Assembly: GCF_001429605.1 (NCBI RefSeq)
Contig: NZ_LMSS01000002.1
Span: 228,618 to 292,617 of the forward strand
Source: Phycicoccus sp. Soil802
GTDB lineage: Bacteria > Actinomycetota > Actinomycetes > Actinomycetales > Dermatophilaceae
Direction: 5' to 3'
Length of the DNA: 64,000 nucleotides
Position 1 is the stretch's first letter. Every line of letters starts with the position of its first letter. Under the pieces are notes generated by a model, which saw nothing but the letters and a program-made list of their open reading frames with translations, had not been told where the DNA came from and searched no databases. Below are positions 17,302-25,544 of this stretch, piece after piece. The position numbers and the translations under genes are program-made.

Positions 17302-18396
17302 ATGCCCACCCGTTCCATTCGTCTCGCCGGGGCCGCTCTCGTGGCTGGCCTCGGCCTCGCGTCGCTCGCCGCGTGTGGCGACAGCGGTGACTCCGGCTCC
17401 GGCAGCAGCGGCTCGTCGTCGTCCGGTGGCGGCGGCGCGAAGAAGATCGCGCTCCTGCTTCCCGAGTCGAAGACCACCCGCTACGAGACCTTCGACCGGC
17501 CGCTGTTCGAGGCCGCCGTCAAGAAGGACTGCGCCGACTGCACGATCATCTACAGCAACGCCGACCAGGACCCCGCCAAGCAGCAGCAGCAGGCTGAGGC
17601 GGCGCTGACGCAGGGTGCCAACGTGCTCGTCCTCGACCCGGTCGACGGCAAGGCCGCCGCCGGTGTCGTCGCCAGCGCCAAGGGCCAGGGCGTCCCCGTC
17701 GTCGCCTACGACCGGTTCATCGCCGGCGCCGACTACTACGTCTCGTTCGACAACGAGACGGTCGGCAAGATCCAGGCCCAGACGCTGGTCGACACGATCA
17801 AGGCCGGGGGCAAGACCTCGGGCGACATCGTCATGATCAACGGCTCGCCGACCGACCCGAACGCCGCCAGCTTCAAGAAGGGCGCGCACAGCGTGCTGGA
17901 CTCCAGCGGCTTCAAGATCGCTGCCGAGTACGACACCCCGGACTGGAGCCCCGACAAGGCGCAGGCCTGGATGGAGGGCCAGATCTCGGCCGTCAAGGGG
18001 AGCCTCGTCGGCGTCTACGCCGCGAACGACGGCACCGGCGGCGGCGCGATCGCCGCGCTGAAGGCCGGTGGCGTCAAGCCGCTCCCGCCCGTCACGGGTC
18101 AGGACTCCGAGCTCGCCGCGATCCAGCGGATCCTCGCCGGCGACCAGGCCATGACCATCTACAAGCCGGTCCCGCCGGAGGCCGAGGCTGCCGCCAAGGC
18201 CGCCATCGCACTGGCCAACAAGCAGAAGCCTGCTTCGACCGGTGACACCGACGGTGTGCCCTCGACCATCCTCGACCCGATCGCGGTCACCAAGGACAAG
18301 GTCAAGGACACGATCATCAAGGACAACGTCTACAAGGTCGCCGACATCTGCACGGGTGCCTTCGCCGCAGTCTGCACTGCGGCCGGCATCAGCTGA
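17302..18396 (+). CDS. xylF: Xylose-type ABC transporter, substrate-binding lipoprotein
   Basis: A 364-residue periplasmic-binding type-1 protein (Peripla_BP_4, XylF-like). The signal peptide ends at the lipobox LASLAACGD, followed by a Gly/Ser linker. Characteristic parts are KKIALLLPESKTTRYE, VLVLDPVDGKAAAGVV, GQGVPVVAYDRFIAGADYYVSFDNETVG and TGQDSELAAIQRILAGDQAMTIYKP, close to the xylose/multiple-sugar class. The ATG at 17302 follows GGGAG. It leads a three-gene importer and is followed by a hairpin. Xylose is the best guess because xylB is nearby. Confidence 0.85.
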   Translation: MPTRSIRLAGAALVAGLGLASLAACGDSGDSGSGSSGSSSSGGGGAKKIALLLPESKTTRYETFDRPLFEAAVKKDCADCTIIYSNADQDPAKQQQQAEAALTQGANVLVLDPVDGKAAAGVVASAKGQGVPVVAYDRFIAGADYYVSFDNETVGKIQAQTLVDTIKAGGKTSGDIVMINGSPTDPNAASFKKGAHSVLDSSGFKIAAEYDTPDWSPDKAQAWMEGQISAVKGSLVGVYAANDGTGGGAIAALKAGGVKPLPPVTGQDSELAAIQRILAGDQAMTIYKPVPPEAEAAAKAAIALANKQKPASTGDTDGVPSTILDPIAVTKDKVKDTIIKDNVYKVADICTGAFAAVCTAAGIS

Positions 18397-18403
18397 CGAC
18401 AGG

Positions 18404-18447
18404 CCAGCGGGTGGGAGCAGCGCCTCGGCGCCGTTCCCACCCGCTGG
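18404..18447 (+). terminator. Intercistronic hairpin between xylF- and xylG-like genes
   Basis: CCAGCGGGTGGGA (18404-18416) pairs perfectly with TCCCACCCGCTGG (18435-18447), beginning eight bases after the xylF stop. Such hairpins commonly cause partial termination or 3' protection, so the binding protein is made in excess over the ATPase and permease. Confidence 0.65.
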
Positions 18448-18546
18448 CGTAGGCGGCAGACTGCGGGGCGGGAGTACTCCGTCCAGATCAGCGCCCCGGC
18501 AGGCGCGCCACCGCACCCGGCTCAACCGAACCACCGAAGGACTGAC

Positions 18547-19398
18547 ATGACAGCGACCCTCTCGCCCCCGACGACCGCGGTCCTTGCACTGACCGGCGTC
18601 TCCAAGCGCTTCGGTGCAGTGCAGGCTCTCAAGGACATCGACTTCGACGTCCACTCGGGCGAGGTCGTGGCCCTGGTCGGCGACAACGGCGCCGGCAAGT
18701 CGACGCTCGTCAAGACGATCGCCGGCGTCTACACGCCCGACGAGGGGCAGATGACCTTCGACGGCAAGGCCGCCAGCGTCGCCAGCCCCGCGGAGGCACA
18801 GCACCTCGGCATCGCCACCGTCTTCCAGGACCTCGCGCTCTGCGACAACCTCGACGTGGTCGCCAACCTGTTCCTCGGCCGCGAGCTCTACCGCGGTCGC
18901 GCCCTCGACGAGGTGACCATGGAGCAGGAGTCCTGGCGGCTGCTGCGCCAGCTCAGCGCCAAGATCCCGTCGGTGCGGATCCCGGTGGCCAGCCTCTCCG
19001 GTGGCCAGCGCCAGACCGTCGCGATCGCCCGGTCGCTGCTCGGCGCACCCAAGGTGGTCATGCTCGACGAGCCCACGGCCGCCCTCGGTGTCGCCCAGAC
19101 CGCCGAGGTGCTCAACCTCGTCGAGCGGCTTCGCGAGAACGGCCTCGGTGTCATCCTCATCAGCCACAACATGTCCGACGTGATGGCCGTCGCCGACCGG
19201 GTCAGCGTCCTGCGGCTCGGTCGCAACAACGGCACGTTCAACGTCGCCCAGACCACGAGCCAGGAGATCATCGCCGCGATCACCGGCGCGACCACGAACG
19301 CCGTCTCGCAACGGGCCGCCCGCCGCGCGGTGACCCCCGAGCCCACCGGCGCCGATGCCGGTCCCGACACCGGAGCCACCTCGGAGGAGCAGTCATGA
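18547..19398 (+). CDS. xylG: Sugar ABC transporter ATP-binding protein
   Basis: A 283-residue ATPase with one ABC domain, not the two of classic XylG/RbsA, and therefore closer to FrcA-type subunits. Walker A is GDNGAGKST, the signature LSGGQRQTVAIARSLL, and Walker B VVMLDEPTAAL followed by GVAQTAEV and the H-loop ISHN. The C-terminal tail after residue 255 is Pro/Thr-rich. It overlaps the permease gene by ATGA. Confidence 0.87.
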   Translation: MTATLSPPTTAVLALTGVSKRFGAVQALKDIDFDVHSGEVVALVGDNGAGKSTLVKTIAGVYTPDEGQMTFDGKAASVASPAEAQHLGIATVFQDLALCDNLDVVANLFLGRELYRGRALDEVTMEQESWRLLRQLSAKIPSVRIPVASLSGGQRQTVAIARSLLGAPKVVMLDEPTAALGVAQTAEVLNLVERLRENGLGVILISHNMSDVMAVADRVSVLRLGRNNGTFNVAQTTSQEIIAAITGATTNAVSQRAARRAVTPEPTGADAGPDTGATSEEQS

Positions 19399-20684
19399 GC
19401 ACCCCCACCCCAACCCCTACCCCTACCCCTGAGGCCCAGACCGCGGACGCCACGGCTGCCCTGCCCGCCGACCTGCAGGACGAGCGGCTGATCGCGTCGC
19501 AGGGCGTCGGTGGCTTCCTCCGCGCCTTCCTGTCGCGGCTGCGCAGCGGTGACCTCGGCTCGCTGCCGGTCGTCGTCGGCCTGGTCGTCATCTGGGGCGT
19601 CTTCGCCCTGCGCAACGACGCCTTCCTCTCCAGCCGGAACCTCGTCAACCTCACCCAGCAGAGCGTCCCGACGGGCATCATCGCGCTCGGCATCGTGCTC
19701 GTGCTCCTGCTCGGGGAGATCGACCTGTCGGTCGGCTCGATCAGCGGTCTGTCCGCCGCGATCCTCGCTGTCGGCTTCGTCGGCCACGGGTGGGCCCTTC
19801 CCCTCGCGATCATCGCGGCCCTGCTCGCGGGGGCCGTCATCGGCGCGGTCTACGGCGTGCTCTACACGCGGTTCGGCGTGCCCAGCTTCGTCATCACGCT
19901 GGCCGGGCTGCTCGGCTTCCTCGGCCTGCAGCTGAAGGTGCTCGGCAAGGAGGGGTCGATCAACATCCCGTTCGACTCCGCGATCGTGCAGTTCTCGGCG
20001 CTGAAGTTCCTGCCCGACGCCACGGCCTACGCCGTCGTCGTCGCCGCAGTCGTGATCTACGCCCTCCTGCGCCTGCGCTCCAACCAGCGTCGCGCGGTGG
20101 CCGGGCTGTCCACCACGCCGGTCGCCACCCTCGCGGTGCGCTCCGTGGCGCTCCTGCTGCTTCTCGGGGTCCCGGTCTACGTCCTCAACCGGGACCGCGG
20201 GGTCTCCTACATGTTCGTGCTGTTCCTCGCGCTGGTGGTCATCTTCGACTTCGTCATCCGGCGCACGTCGTGGGGTCGCTCGGTGCTGGCCATTGGCGGC
20301 AACGTCGAGGCAGCCCGGCGCGCAGGCATCAACGTCAAGCGGATCTACGTCACGGTCTTCGTGTTCTGCTCGACGCTGGCTGCGCTCGGTGGCCTTCTGG
20401 CCGCCGGCCGGCTCGCTGCGGCCAACCAGAGCAGCGGTGGTGGCGACGTGAACCTCAACGCCATCGCGGCAGCCGTCATCGGTGGCACGTCACTCTTCGG
20501 TGGTCGCGGGTCGGCCTACTCCGCCCTGCTCGGCATCCTGGTCATCCAGTCGATCTCCAACGGCCTCAGCCTGGTCAACCTCGGCTCCCCGGAGCGCTAC
20601 ATGATCACCGGGGGTGTCCTGCTGCTCGCGGTCATCGTCGACTCCCTCAGCCGTCGCAGCCGCGCCGCCCACGGTCGCGCCTGA
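19395..20684 (+). CDS. xylH: Sugar ABC transporter permease (XylH type)
   Basis: A 429-residue BPD_transp_2-family permease with about ten helices. The N-terminus begins with a low-complexity (TP)5 run encoded by a CCCCTA/CCCCAA repeat. Conserved parts include LLGEIDLSVGSISGLSAAILAV, GVPSFVITLAGLLGFLGL, GRSVLAIGGNVEAARRAGI and VIGGTSLFGGRGS. Length matches XylH. The start overlaps the ATPase stop by four bases. Strong hairpins follow. Confidence 0.88.
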   Translation: MSTPTPTPTPTPEAQTADATAALPADLQDERLIASQGVGGFLRAFLSRLRSGDLGSLPVVVGLVVIWGVFALRNDAFLSSRNLVNLTQQSVPTGIIALGIVLVLLLGEIDLSVGSISGLSAAILAVGFVGHGWALPLAIIAALLAGAVIGAVYGVLYTRFGVPSFVITLAGLLGFLGLQLKVLGKEGSINIPFDSAIVQFSALKFLPDATAYAVVVAAVVIYALLRLRSNQRRAVAGLSTTPVATLAVRSVALLLLLGVPVYVLNRDRGVSYMFVLFLALVVIFDFVIRRTSWGRSVLAIGGNVEAARRAGINVKRIYVTVFVFCSTLAALGGLLAAGRLAAANQSSGGGDVNLNAIAAAVIGGTSLFGGRGSAYSALLGILVIQSISNGLSLVNLGSPERYMITGGVLLLAVIVDSLSRRSRAAHGRA

Positions 20685-20708
20685 CGGTTCGAGCCGCACC
20701 CACCCACA

Positions 20709-20753
20709 CAGGAGGGGTATGCCGGGTGGTCACCACCCGGCATACCCCTCCTG
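20709..20753. repeat. 45-base perfect palindrome after xylH
   Basis: Two 22-base arms, 20709-20730 and 20732-20753, are perfect reverse complements around one central base. The left arm reads CAGGAGGGGTATGCCGGGTG plus two bases. Each arm contains the octamer GTATGCCG that recurs through this chromosome. It lies 24 bases past the xylH stop and just before a second large hairpin. Confidence 0.85.
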
Positions 20754-20766
20754 CCGTCGTCCCACC

Positions 20767-20849
20767 TTTATCGGGTCTAGCAGGAAGGTTGACCCTCGCA
20801 CGGGTTCTGAACCGGTGCGAGGGTCAACGTTCTTGCTTGACCCGATAAA
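20767..20849. terminator. Compound 83-base hairpin between xylH and the lipase
   Basis: Outer arms TTTATCGGGTC (20767-20777) and GACCCGATAAA (20839-20849) pair perfectly, inner arms GTTGACCCTCGCAC (20788-20801) and GTGCGAGGGTCAAC (20815-20828) pair perfectly, and the tip GGTTC-T-GAACC pairs again. The outer A/T ends supply a U-tract on either strand. This should terminate both convergent transcripts. Confidence 0.8.
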
Positions 20850-20872
20850 GCTGAGGACCGTGGGGTGGAGGA

Positions 20873-21922
20873 TCAGCGGGTGGCGAGCTCTGCGGCCTGG
20901 CGCTGGGACCACACGCGGTCGGCTGCGTCGATGCTGGCCCGTGAGCGCAGGTCGACCCCAGCGCGCCGGGCGGCCGCCTTGGCCTCGGCCGTCGTCAGGT
21001 CCGGCGCCCGGAACTGCTCGGGGCTGATCGAGGAGTCGGCGGCGGCATAGTGGCGCTGCTGCGACGCGAGCCGGTCGGCCGACAGCTCGGCCTGGCGCAA
21101 CGTCGCGCTGCTGACCCTGAACGCACTGCCCGTGAGCGGCGTGCTGACCAGCGGGGCGTAGCCGTCGCGGTGCCCCGCGACGTTGGGGTGGTAGCTCTCG
21201 CCGACCGGGTTGGACAGGCCGTTGAGCCACTCGACGTCGTCACAGACCGCATGCCCGATGAACCGGCTGGTCGGGTTGACGAAGGTGAACCCCTTCGCCG
21301 CGGCCTGGGCGGAGGTCTTGCTGTTGAGCAGGTCGGCGGTCTGGTTGAGCCGGGTCTCCTCAGCAGGGGAGAACCAGGTGAAGGCGTTGCAGTCCTCGCC
21401 CTGGAAGATGCGGGGGTAGCCGACGACGACCACCTTGGCGTTGGGCGCCTTCGCCTTGATCGAGGCGTAGAGCGTTGACAGCCGCGCCGGGATGGTGTTG
21501 TTGATGAGGTTCTGGGCACCGTCGATCGCACCGTTGCAGTTGCTCATCCAGCCGGGCTGCGCGCACTCGGTGAGCACGTCGGCGAAGCCAGCATCGTTGC
21601 CCCCCACCGAGATCGACACCTGCGTCGTCGCCGTCGTGAGCGCGCTCAGCTGGGTGTTGGTCACGTCGGCGATCTTGGCGCCGGAGCAGGCGCGGAAGTT
21701 GAGGGTCAGTCCCTTGCTCGCCGAGATGAGCGAGGGGTAGGCGTACACCGAGCGCTGGCACGAGGTGCCGTCGTTGATGTAGCTCCGGGTGCCGGTGCCC
21801 GAGGAGTACGAGTCGCCAAGGGCCACATACGAGTTCGCGGCCTGCGCGGGTGCTGCCGACAGAGTGAGGGCGGTCGCGGCGCCGAGTGCCACGAGCGCGC
21901 CGAACGTGCGGGTCATCGCCAT
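20873..21922 (-). CDS. Secreted SGNH/GDSL lipase-esterase
   Basis: A 349-residue exported hydrolase. The signal peptide ends near APAQA-ANSY. Block I VALGDSYSSGTGT carries the nucleophile Ser (about residue 38), block III VGGNDAGF the oxyanion Gly/Asn, and ESYHPNVAGH the catalytic His. Four to six cysteines suggest disulfides, as in the Streptomyces coelicolor lipase family. The C-terminal 80 residues beyond the catalytic core are Ala-rich and helical, with no recognised domain. The start has two in-frame ATGs (21922 and 21916). Confidence 0.85.
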   Translation of the reverse strand: MAMTRTFGALVALGAATALTLSAAPAQAANSYVALGDSYSSGTGTRSYINDGTSCQRSVYAYPSLISASKGLTLNFRACSGAKIADVTNTQLSALTTATTQVSISVGGNDAGFADVLTECAQPGWMSNCNGAIDGAQNLINNTIPARLSTLYASIKAKAPNAKVVVVGYPRIFQGEDCNAFTWFSPAEETRLNQTADLLNSKTSAQAAAKGFTFVNPTSRFIGHAVCDDVEWLNGLSNPVGESYHPNVAGHRDGYAPLVSTPLTGSAFRVSSATLRQAELSADRLASQQRHYAAADSSISPEQFRAPDLTTAEAKAAARRAGVDLRSRASIDAADRVWSQRQAAELATR

Positions 21923-22218
21923 TGATTTCTCCCTGCAGTCCAGTGGATCGGTGGTCGCACAGTAGGGCTGGGAAATCGGGGGTGGCGTCCTGCGCGCGAA
22001 CCCTTGCCAAGTCCTTACCTCAGGTGGGGACGATCCGGAGGCGGGCTCGGGGCCTCCGCGGGGGTGTGCCGCCGCGGGGCCGGGTCATCCTCGCGCCAAC
22101 CGGAGGTGGGCCGCTGACCTGCGCAAACGCCGGGTTCTGAGTGGCGGGTCAGGCCTGCGTGGCATAGGAAGGGAGGAGCGGCGTGACACGGCGTCGCTCG
22201 ACGACAGGGAGAACAGCC

Positions 22219-22551
22219 ATGACCGAAACCCCCCTGAACGAAGCAAGCGACGACGAGGGCGGCATCGGACCGTCCGACGGCGGTGCGGCGGGCATGCCGG
22301 GCAGCGCGGACGACGGTGGCGCCGACGGTGGTGCTGACGGTGGTGCGGGCGAGGGTCCGGCCGACGGTGGCGCGAACCTCGGTGGTCACGACGGTGGGGC
22401 CGACGGTGGTGCTGACGGTGGTGCCGACGGTGGTGCTGACGGTGGTGCCGACGGTGGTGCGGATGGGGGTGCCGGCGAGGGTCCGGCCGACGGTGGCGCG
22501 AACCCCGGTGGCCACGACGGTGGTGCCGACGGCGGTGCCGACGGCTCCTGA
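22219..22551 (+). CDS. Low-complexity DGGA-repeat protein
   Basis: A 110-residue acidic Gly/Asp/Ala protein: MTETPLNEASDDEGGIGPSD is followed by runs of DGGA and two copies of the segment GAGEGPADGGAN(L/P)GGHDGGADGG. ATG at 22219 follows AGGGAG. There is no signal peptide or hydrophobic segment and no aromatic residue in the repeat, so it is probably disordered. The bias GGTGC(T/C)GACGGT keeps one reading frame coherent and starts with a non-repetitive N-terminus, which supports real coding. The next gene, an oxygenase, follows 27 bases later. Function unknown. Confidence 0.6.
   Translation: MTETPLNEASDDEGGIGPSDGGAAGMPGSADDGGADGGADGGAGEGPADGGANLGGHDGGADGGADGGADGGADGGADGGADGGAGEGPADGGANPGGHDGGADGGADGS
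22305..22547. repeat. Tandem 12-base repeat inside the DGGA gene
   Basis: Units close to GACGGTGGTGCT/GACGGTGGTGCC occur in tandem, with the longest uninterrupted run at about 22391-22465. A longer unit of roughly 60 bases, beginning GCGGGCGAGGGTCCGGCCGA or its close variant, occurs twice (about 22346 and 22469). All units are multiples of three, so gain or loss keeps the frame. Confidence 0.85.
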
Positions 22552-22578
22552 GCGCCCCGACCCGCGACCGGTGAGCCG

Positions 22579-23820
22579 GTGACCACGACGTCATCGCACC
22601 GGGTGCCCGCCACGAGCGGTGGGCACCCGGTGCTGTCGCGCCTCCTGGCCGTCCCGTCCGCCGAGTTCGCCGAGCGGCACTGGTCGCGCACCCCGCTGCT
22701 CAGCAGGGCCGCCGACCTGCCCAGGTCGTTCGACGACCTGTTCTCCGCCGCCGCCGTCGACGAGCTGGTTTCCGGGCGAGGGCTGCGGACCCCCTTCCTG
22801 CGGATGGCCAAGGAGGGCACCACCCTCGAGGACCGCAGCTTCACGCGAGGCGGTGGGATCGGTGCCGCCATCGCCGACCAGGCCAGCGACGACGCCGTCC
22901 TCCAGCACTTCGCCGACGGAGCGACGCTGGTGCTGCAGGGGCTGCACCGCACCTGGCGGCCGGTCGTCGACTTCTCCCAGTCGCTCGCTGCCGAGCTCGG
23001 GCACCCGGTGCAGGTGAACGCCTACGTGACCCCGCCGGGCAACACCGGTTTCAGCGACCACTACGACGTCCACGACGTCTTCGTCCTCCAGGTCGCGGGG
23101 GAGAAGCGCTGGCGGATCCGTCCTCCGGTGCACGAGCTGCCGTTGCGCGACGAGCCGTGGACCGCCCACCGCGCCGCGGTCGAGGAGGCGGCCCGCGCCG
23201 CTCCGTTGATCGAGGAGACCTTCGCGCCGGGTGACTGCCTCTACCTGCCGCGCGGCTACCTGCACTCCGCGACGGCGTTGGGCGGCACCAGCATCCACCT
23301 CACGATCGGGGTGCACGCCTGGACCCGGCGGCACGTCGCCGACGAGCTGCTGCACGCCGCCGTCGCGCGGGCGAGCCGCGCCACCCAGCTGCGCGAAGCC
23401 CTCCCCCTGGGGACCGACCTGGTCGGCGAGGGGGCAGCGAGCGACGACGTGGAGGTGGTGCGGGCAGCCCTGCTCGAGGCACTGGCGGAGGTCGACGCGA
23501 ACGACCTCGCGACCGGGCTGGCCGGCGCGGCTCGGGCGGCCCAGCGGCCCGCCCCACTGGCGCCCCTGGCGCAGGCCGAGGCCGCGAACGCCCTCACCCC
23601 CGGGACCCGGGTGGCCCTGCGGGCGCACGTCGCAGCGACCCTCGTGCCGGCCGCCGGTGGCCGCACCGTGCTGCGAAGCAGGGTCGGGTCGCAGGCCGTC
23701 GAGCGGCCGGACCTGGCCGTCGTCGAGCAGCTGCTCGAGTCGGGTTCGGCCACGGCGGCCGAGCTCGGCCTCGAGCTCACCCGCGCCCTCCTGCGCGCCG
23801 GCGTCGTCGTCCCTGCATGA
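22579..23820 (+). CDS. Cupin_4 / JmjC-domain oxygenase (ribosomal oxygenase-like)
   Basis: A 413-residue 2-oxoglutarate/Fe(II) oxygenase-like protein related to YcfD/RoxA (PF08007). Iron ligands are visible as HYDVHD (H-x-D) near residue 158 and the distal His in LYLPRGYLHSATAL. VQVNAYVTPPGNTGFSDHYD and VLQVAGEKRWRI are hallmark strands. Family members hydroxylate ribosomal-protein residues; the target here is not known. GTG at 22579 is used. It overlaps the following gene by ATGA. Confidence 0.8.
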   Translation: MTTTSSHRVPATSGGHPVLSRLLAVPSAEFAERHWSRTPLLSRAADLPRSFDDLFSAAAVDELVSGRGLRTPFLRMAKEGTTLEDRSFTRGGGIGAAIADQASDDAVLQHFADGATLVLQGLHRTWRPVVDFSQSLAAELGHPVQVNAYVTPPGNTGFSDHYDVHDVFVLQVAGEKRWRIRPPVHELPLRDEPWTAHRAAVEEAARAAPLIEETFAPGDCLYLPRGYLHSATALGGTSIHLTIGVHAWTRRHVADELLHAAVARASRATQLREALPLGTDLVGEGAASDDVEVVRAALLEALAEVDANDLATGLAGAARAAQRPAPLAPLAQAEAANALTPGTRVALRAHVAATLVPAAGGRTVLRSRVGSQAVERPDLAVVEQLLESGSATAAELGLELTRALLRAGVVVPA

Positions 23821-24719
23821 CCACGCCCCTGTGCTCGACGTCGGCGCGACGTCGGCGCGACCCGATGCTCGGCACCGCCGCTCCCGCCATCCGGTGGCTG
23901 CTCATCGAGCACCCGGGCGGGTGGGCGCCGGCGGCCCTCGACAGCCCCGGCATCCACGACGACGTGGCGGACCACCTGCACCGGACCGCACTGACCGTCG
24001 GGGGTCGGGTCGTGCTGGTCCGCCGACCCGGCCGGGCCGCGGTCCCGGGGCCACCGGAGCTGCGTCGCTGGACCGTGCTCGACCTCGACGGTCGGCAGCA
24101 GTGGGGCACCTGGCGCCGGTCCGAGGACCTGCTCGCTGCCGGCGCGGCCCTGCTCCACGGCCCGGCCGACTCCCTCGCGGGCCATCCGCCGGACCCACTG
24201 TTCCTGGTCTGCACGCACGGTCGGCACGACGTCTGCTGTGCGGTCAGGGGTCGCCCCGTCGCCCAGGCCCTCGCGGTCCGCTGGCCGCAACAGACCTGGG
24301 AGTGCACGCACATCGGCGGCGACCGGTTCGCGGCCAACCTGCTCGTCGTCCCCGACGGCACCGTCTACGGCGGGCTCGACGCGGCGACCGCGGTGGACGT
24401 CGTGCAGTCGCACCTCTCCGGGTCGGTGGACCTCGAGCACCTGCGCGGGTTCTCGGCCCACCGGCCGCCGGTGCAGGCCGCCCTCGCGGCGGTGCTGCGG
24501 GCGCACGGCCCGGCCGGTGCCGGCGACGTGACCCCCGGCGAGGTGGTCGCCGACGGCGGGCTCTGGCGCGTCGAGGTGCTGGGTCGCGGCGCGTTGCCGG
24601 CCCGGTCGCTGGTGACGGTGCGACGCACCAGCCAACCGCCCGCCAGGCTGACCTGTCGCGCCGAGGCCGACGCCACGGCATACGTGTGGACGGCAGTGGT
24701 CGCCGACCCGGTCGGCTGA
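23817..24719 (+). CDS. Sucrase/ferredoxin-like family protein
   Basis: A 300-residue Suc_Fer-like (PF06999) thioredoxin-fold protein. The typical motif CTHGRHDVCCAVRGRP, then WECTHIGGDRFAANLL, gives the Cys/His set thought to bind a 2Fe-2S cluster. An N-terminal CST and a C-terminal region with two Cys-poor lobes follow. ATG overlaps the stop of the oxygenase gene, so the two are co-translated. The biochemical role of the family is poorly defined; the pairing with an iron oxygenase suggests electron supply (inference). Confidence 0.78.
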   Translation: MTTPLCSTSARRRRDPMLGTAAPAIRWLLIEHPGGWAPAALDSPGIHDDVADHLHRTALTVGGRVVLVRRPGRAAVPGPPELRRWTVLDLDGRQQWGTWRRSEDLLAAGAALLHGPADSLAGHPPDPLFLVCTHGRHDVCCAVRGRPVAQALAVRWPQQTWECTHIGGDRFAANLLVVPDGTVYGGLDAATAVDVVQSHLSGSVDLEHLRGFSAHRPPVQAALAAVLRAHGPAGAGDVTPGEVVADGGLWRVEVLGRGALPARSLVTVRRTSQPPARLTCRAEADATAYVWTAVVADPVG

Positions 24720-24820
24720 GCAATCTCGGCCCATTGGCCGAAACCCCGGGCACCACGCCCTCGCTGGCCCCCGGAACTCGGCCCAATGGCCGAAACCCCG
24801 CGCGCCGACCCGGTCGGCTG
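24702..24820. repeat. Nested repeats at the 3' end of the Suc/Fer gene
   Basis: GCCGACCCGGTCGGCTG occurs at 24702-24718 (last codons of the gene) and again at 24804-24820. Between them are two copies of CTCGGCCCA(T/A)TGGCCGAAACC (24725 and 24778), each a hairpin TCGGCC-NNNN-GGCCGA. The layout is A-B-B-A. It lies between convergent genes and probably works as a terminator. Confidence 0.75.
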
Positions 24821-24822
24821 GC

Positions 24823-25512
24823 TCAGGCCACGCGTCCGCCGCAGGACGCCGAACCGAGCCAGGTGTGCGGGTTGCCCTCCCAGCACCACCCCAGCCGCGG
24901 GTGCCCCTTGCTCACCCAGAGCGCGGCCACCCGCTTGCTCGCGTCCCGCGCCCCAGGCAGGAAGAAGGCGTTGCGGTCCTTGAGGATCCCCGGCCACAGC
25001 GCCAGCAGGCTGACGCCCTCGTCGACGGTGAGCGGCGTGCGGCCCTCGGCCGCGATGAGCGGCACCGCGTCCCTGGCCCGCACGTCGAGGGTCGCCGTCC
25101 CGGTGTCGACGTCGGTGACGAGGTATGCCGCGTGGTCGGGGACATCGACGCCTTGGATCGGGCGGTAGCCGGCCAGGTCGTCGGCGGTGTACTCGGTCCA
25201 GCCGGTCGTGGCCTTCCAGTGCACCGTGGGTAGGGCCCGGTCGGCGGTGACGAGGCGCGAGGTCACGACGAGCGCGAAGGGGATGCGGTCCTCCGCCGTG
25301 GCCTCGGCTCGGAAAGCCTTGTCCCGCCACGGCTCCAGCTGGTCGACGAAGGCCCGTTCGGTCAGTCCAGCGAGGGCCGGGTAGCCGGCGTCGAGGTAGG
25401 CCTGGACCTGCCGGTCGAACTCCGTCGCGGTGTCGGTCAGGGCCTGGGCCTGGGTGTCGGTCTGGGAATGGGTGGTGGTCGGGCGGTGGGTGTCGGTCGG
25501 CGTCTGGGTCAC
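24823..25512 (-). CDS. DUF5701 family protein
   Basis: A 229-residue protein of the actinobacterial DUF5701 type, with the blocks YPALAGLTERAFVDQLEPW, IPFALVVTSRLV, GVSLLALWPGILKDRNAFF and KGHPRLGWCWEGNPHTWLG SASCG. GTG at 25512, preceded by GGAGGAACC, is the start. The first 25 residues are Thr/Gln/Asp-rich low complexity. No catalytic motif is recognised and function is unknown. It is followed by the convergent Suc/Fer gene. Confidence 0.65.
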   Translation of the reverse strand: MTQTPTDTHRPTTTHSQTDTQAQALTDTATEFDRQVQAYLDAGYPALAGLTERAFVDQLEPWRDKAFRAEATAEDRIPFALVVTSRLVTADRALPTVHWKATTGWTEYTADDLAGYRPIQGVDVPDHAAYLVTDVDTGTATLDVRARDAVPLIAAEGRTPLTVDEGVSLLALWPGILKDRNAFFLPGARDASKRVAALWVSKGHPRLGWCWEGNPHTWLGSASCGGRVA

Positions 25513-25544
25513 GGTTCCTCCGGTCACGAGCGGGTGGCCGAGGT

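Noticed and set aside
22305-22547. CRISPR-like array
   Set aside because: Repeat units are 12 bases, contiguous and in frame with a coding sequence; there are no unique spacers.
23231-25168. 645-residue Pro/Arg/Ala-rich open frame
   Set aside because: It is a shadow of the oxygenase, Suc/Fer and DUF5701 genes, each of which has clear family motifs in another frame.
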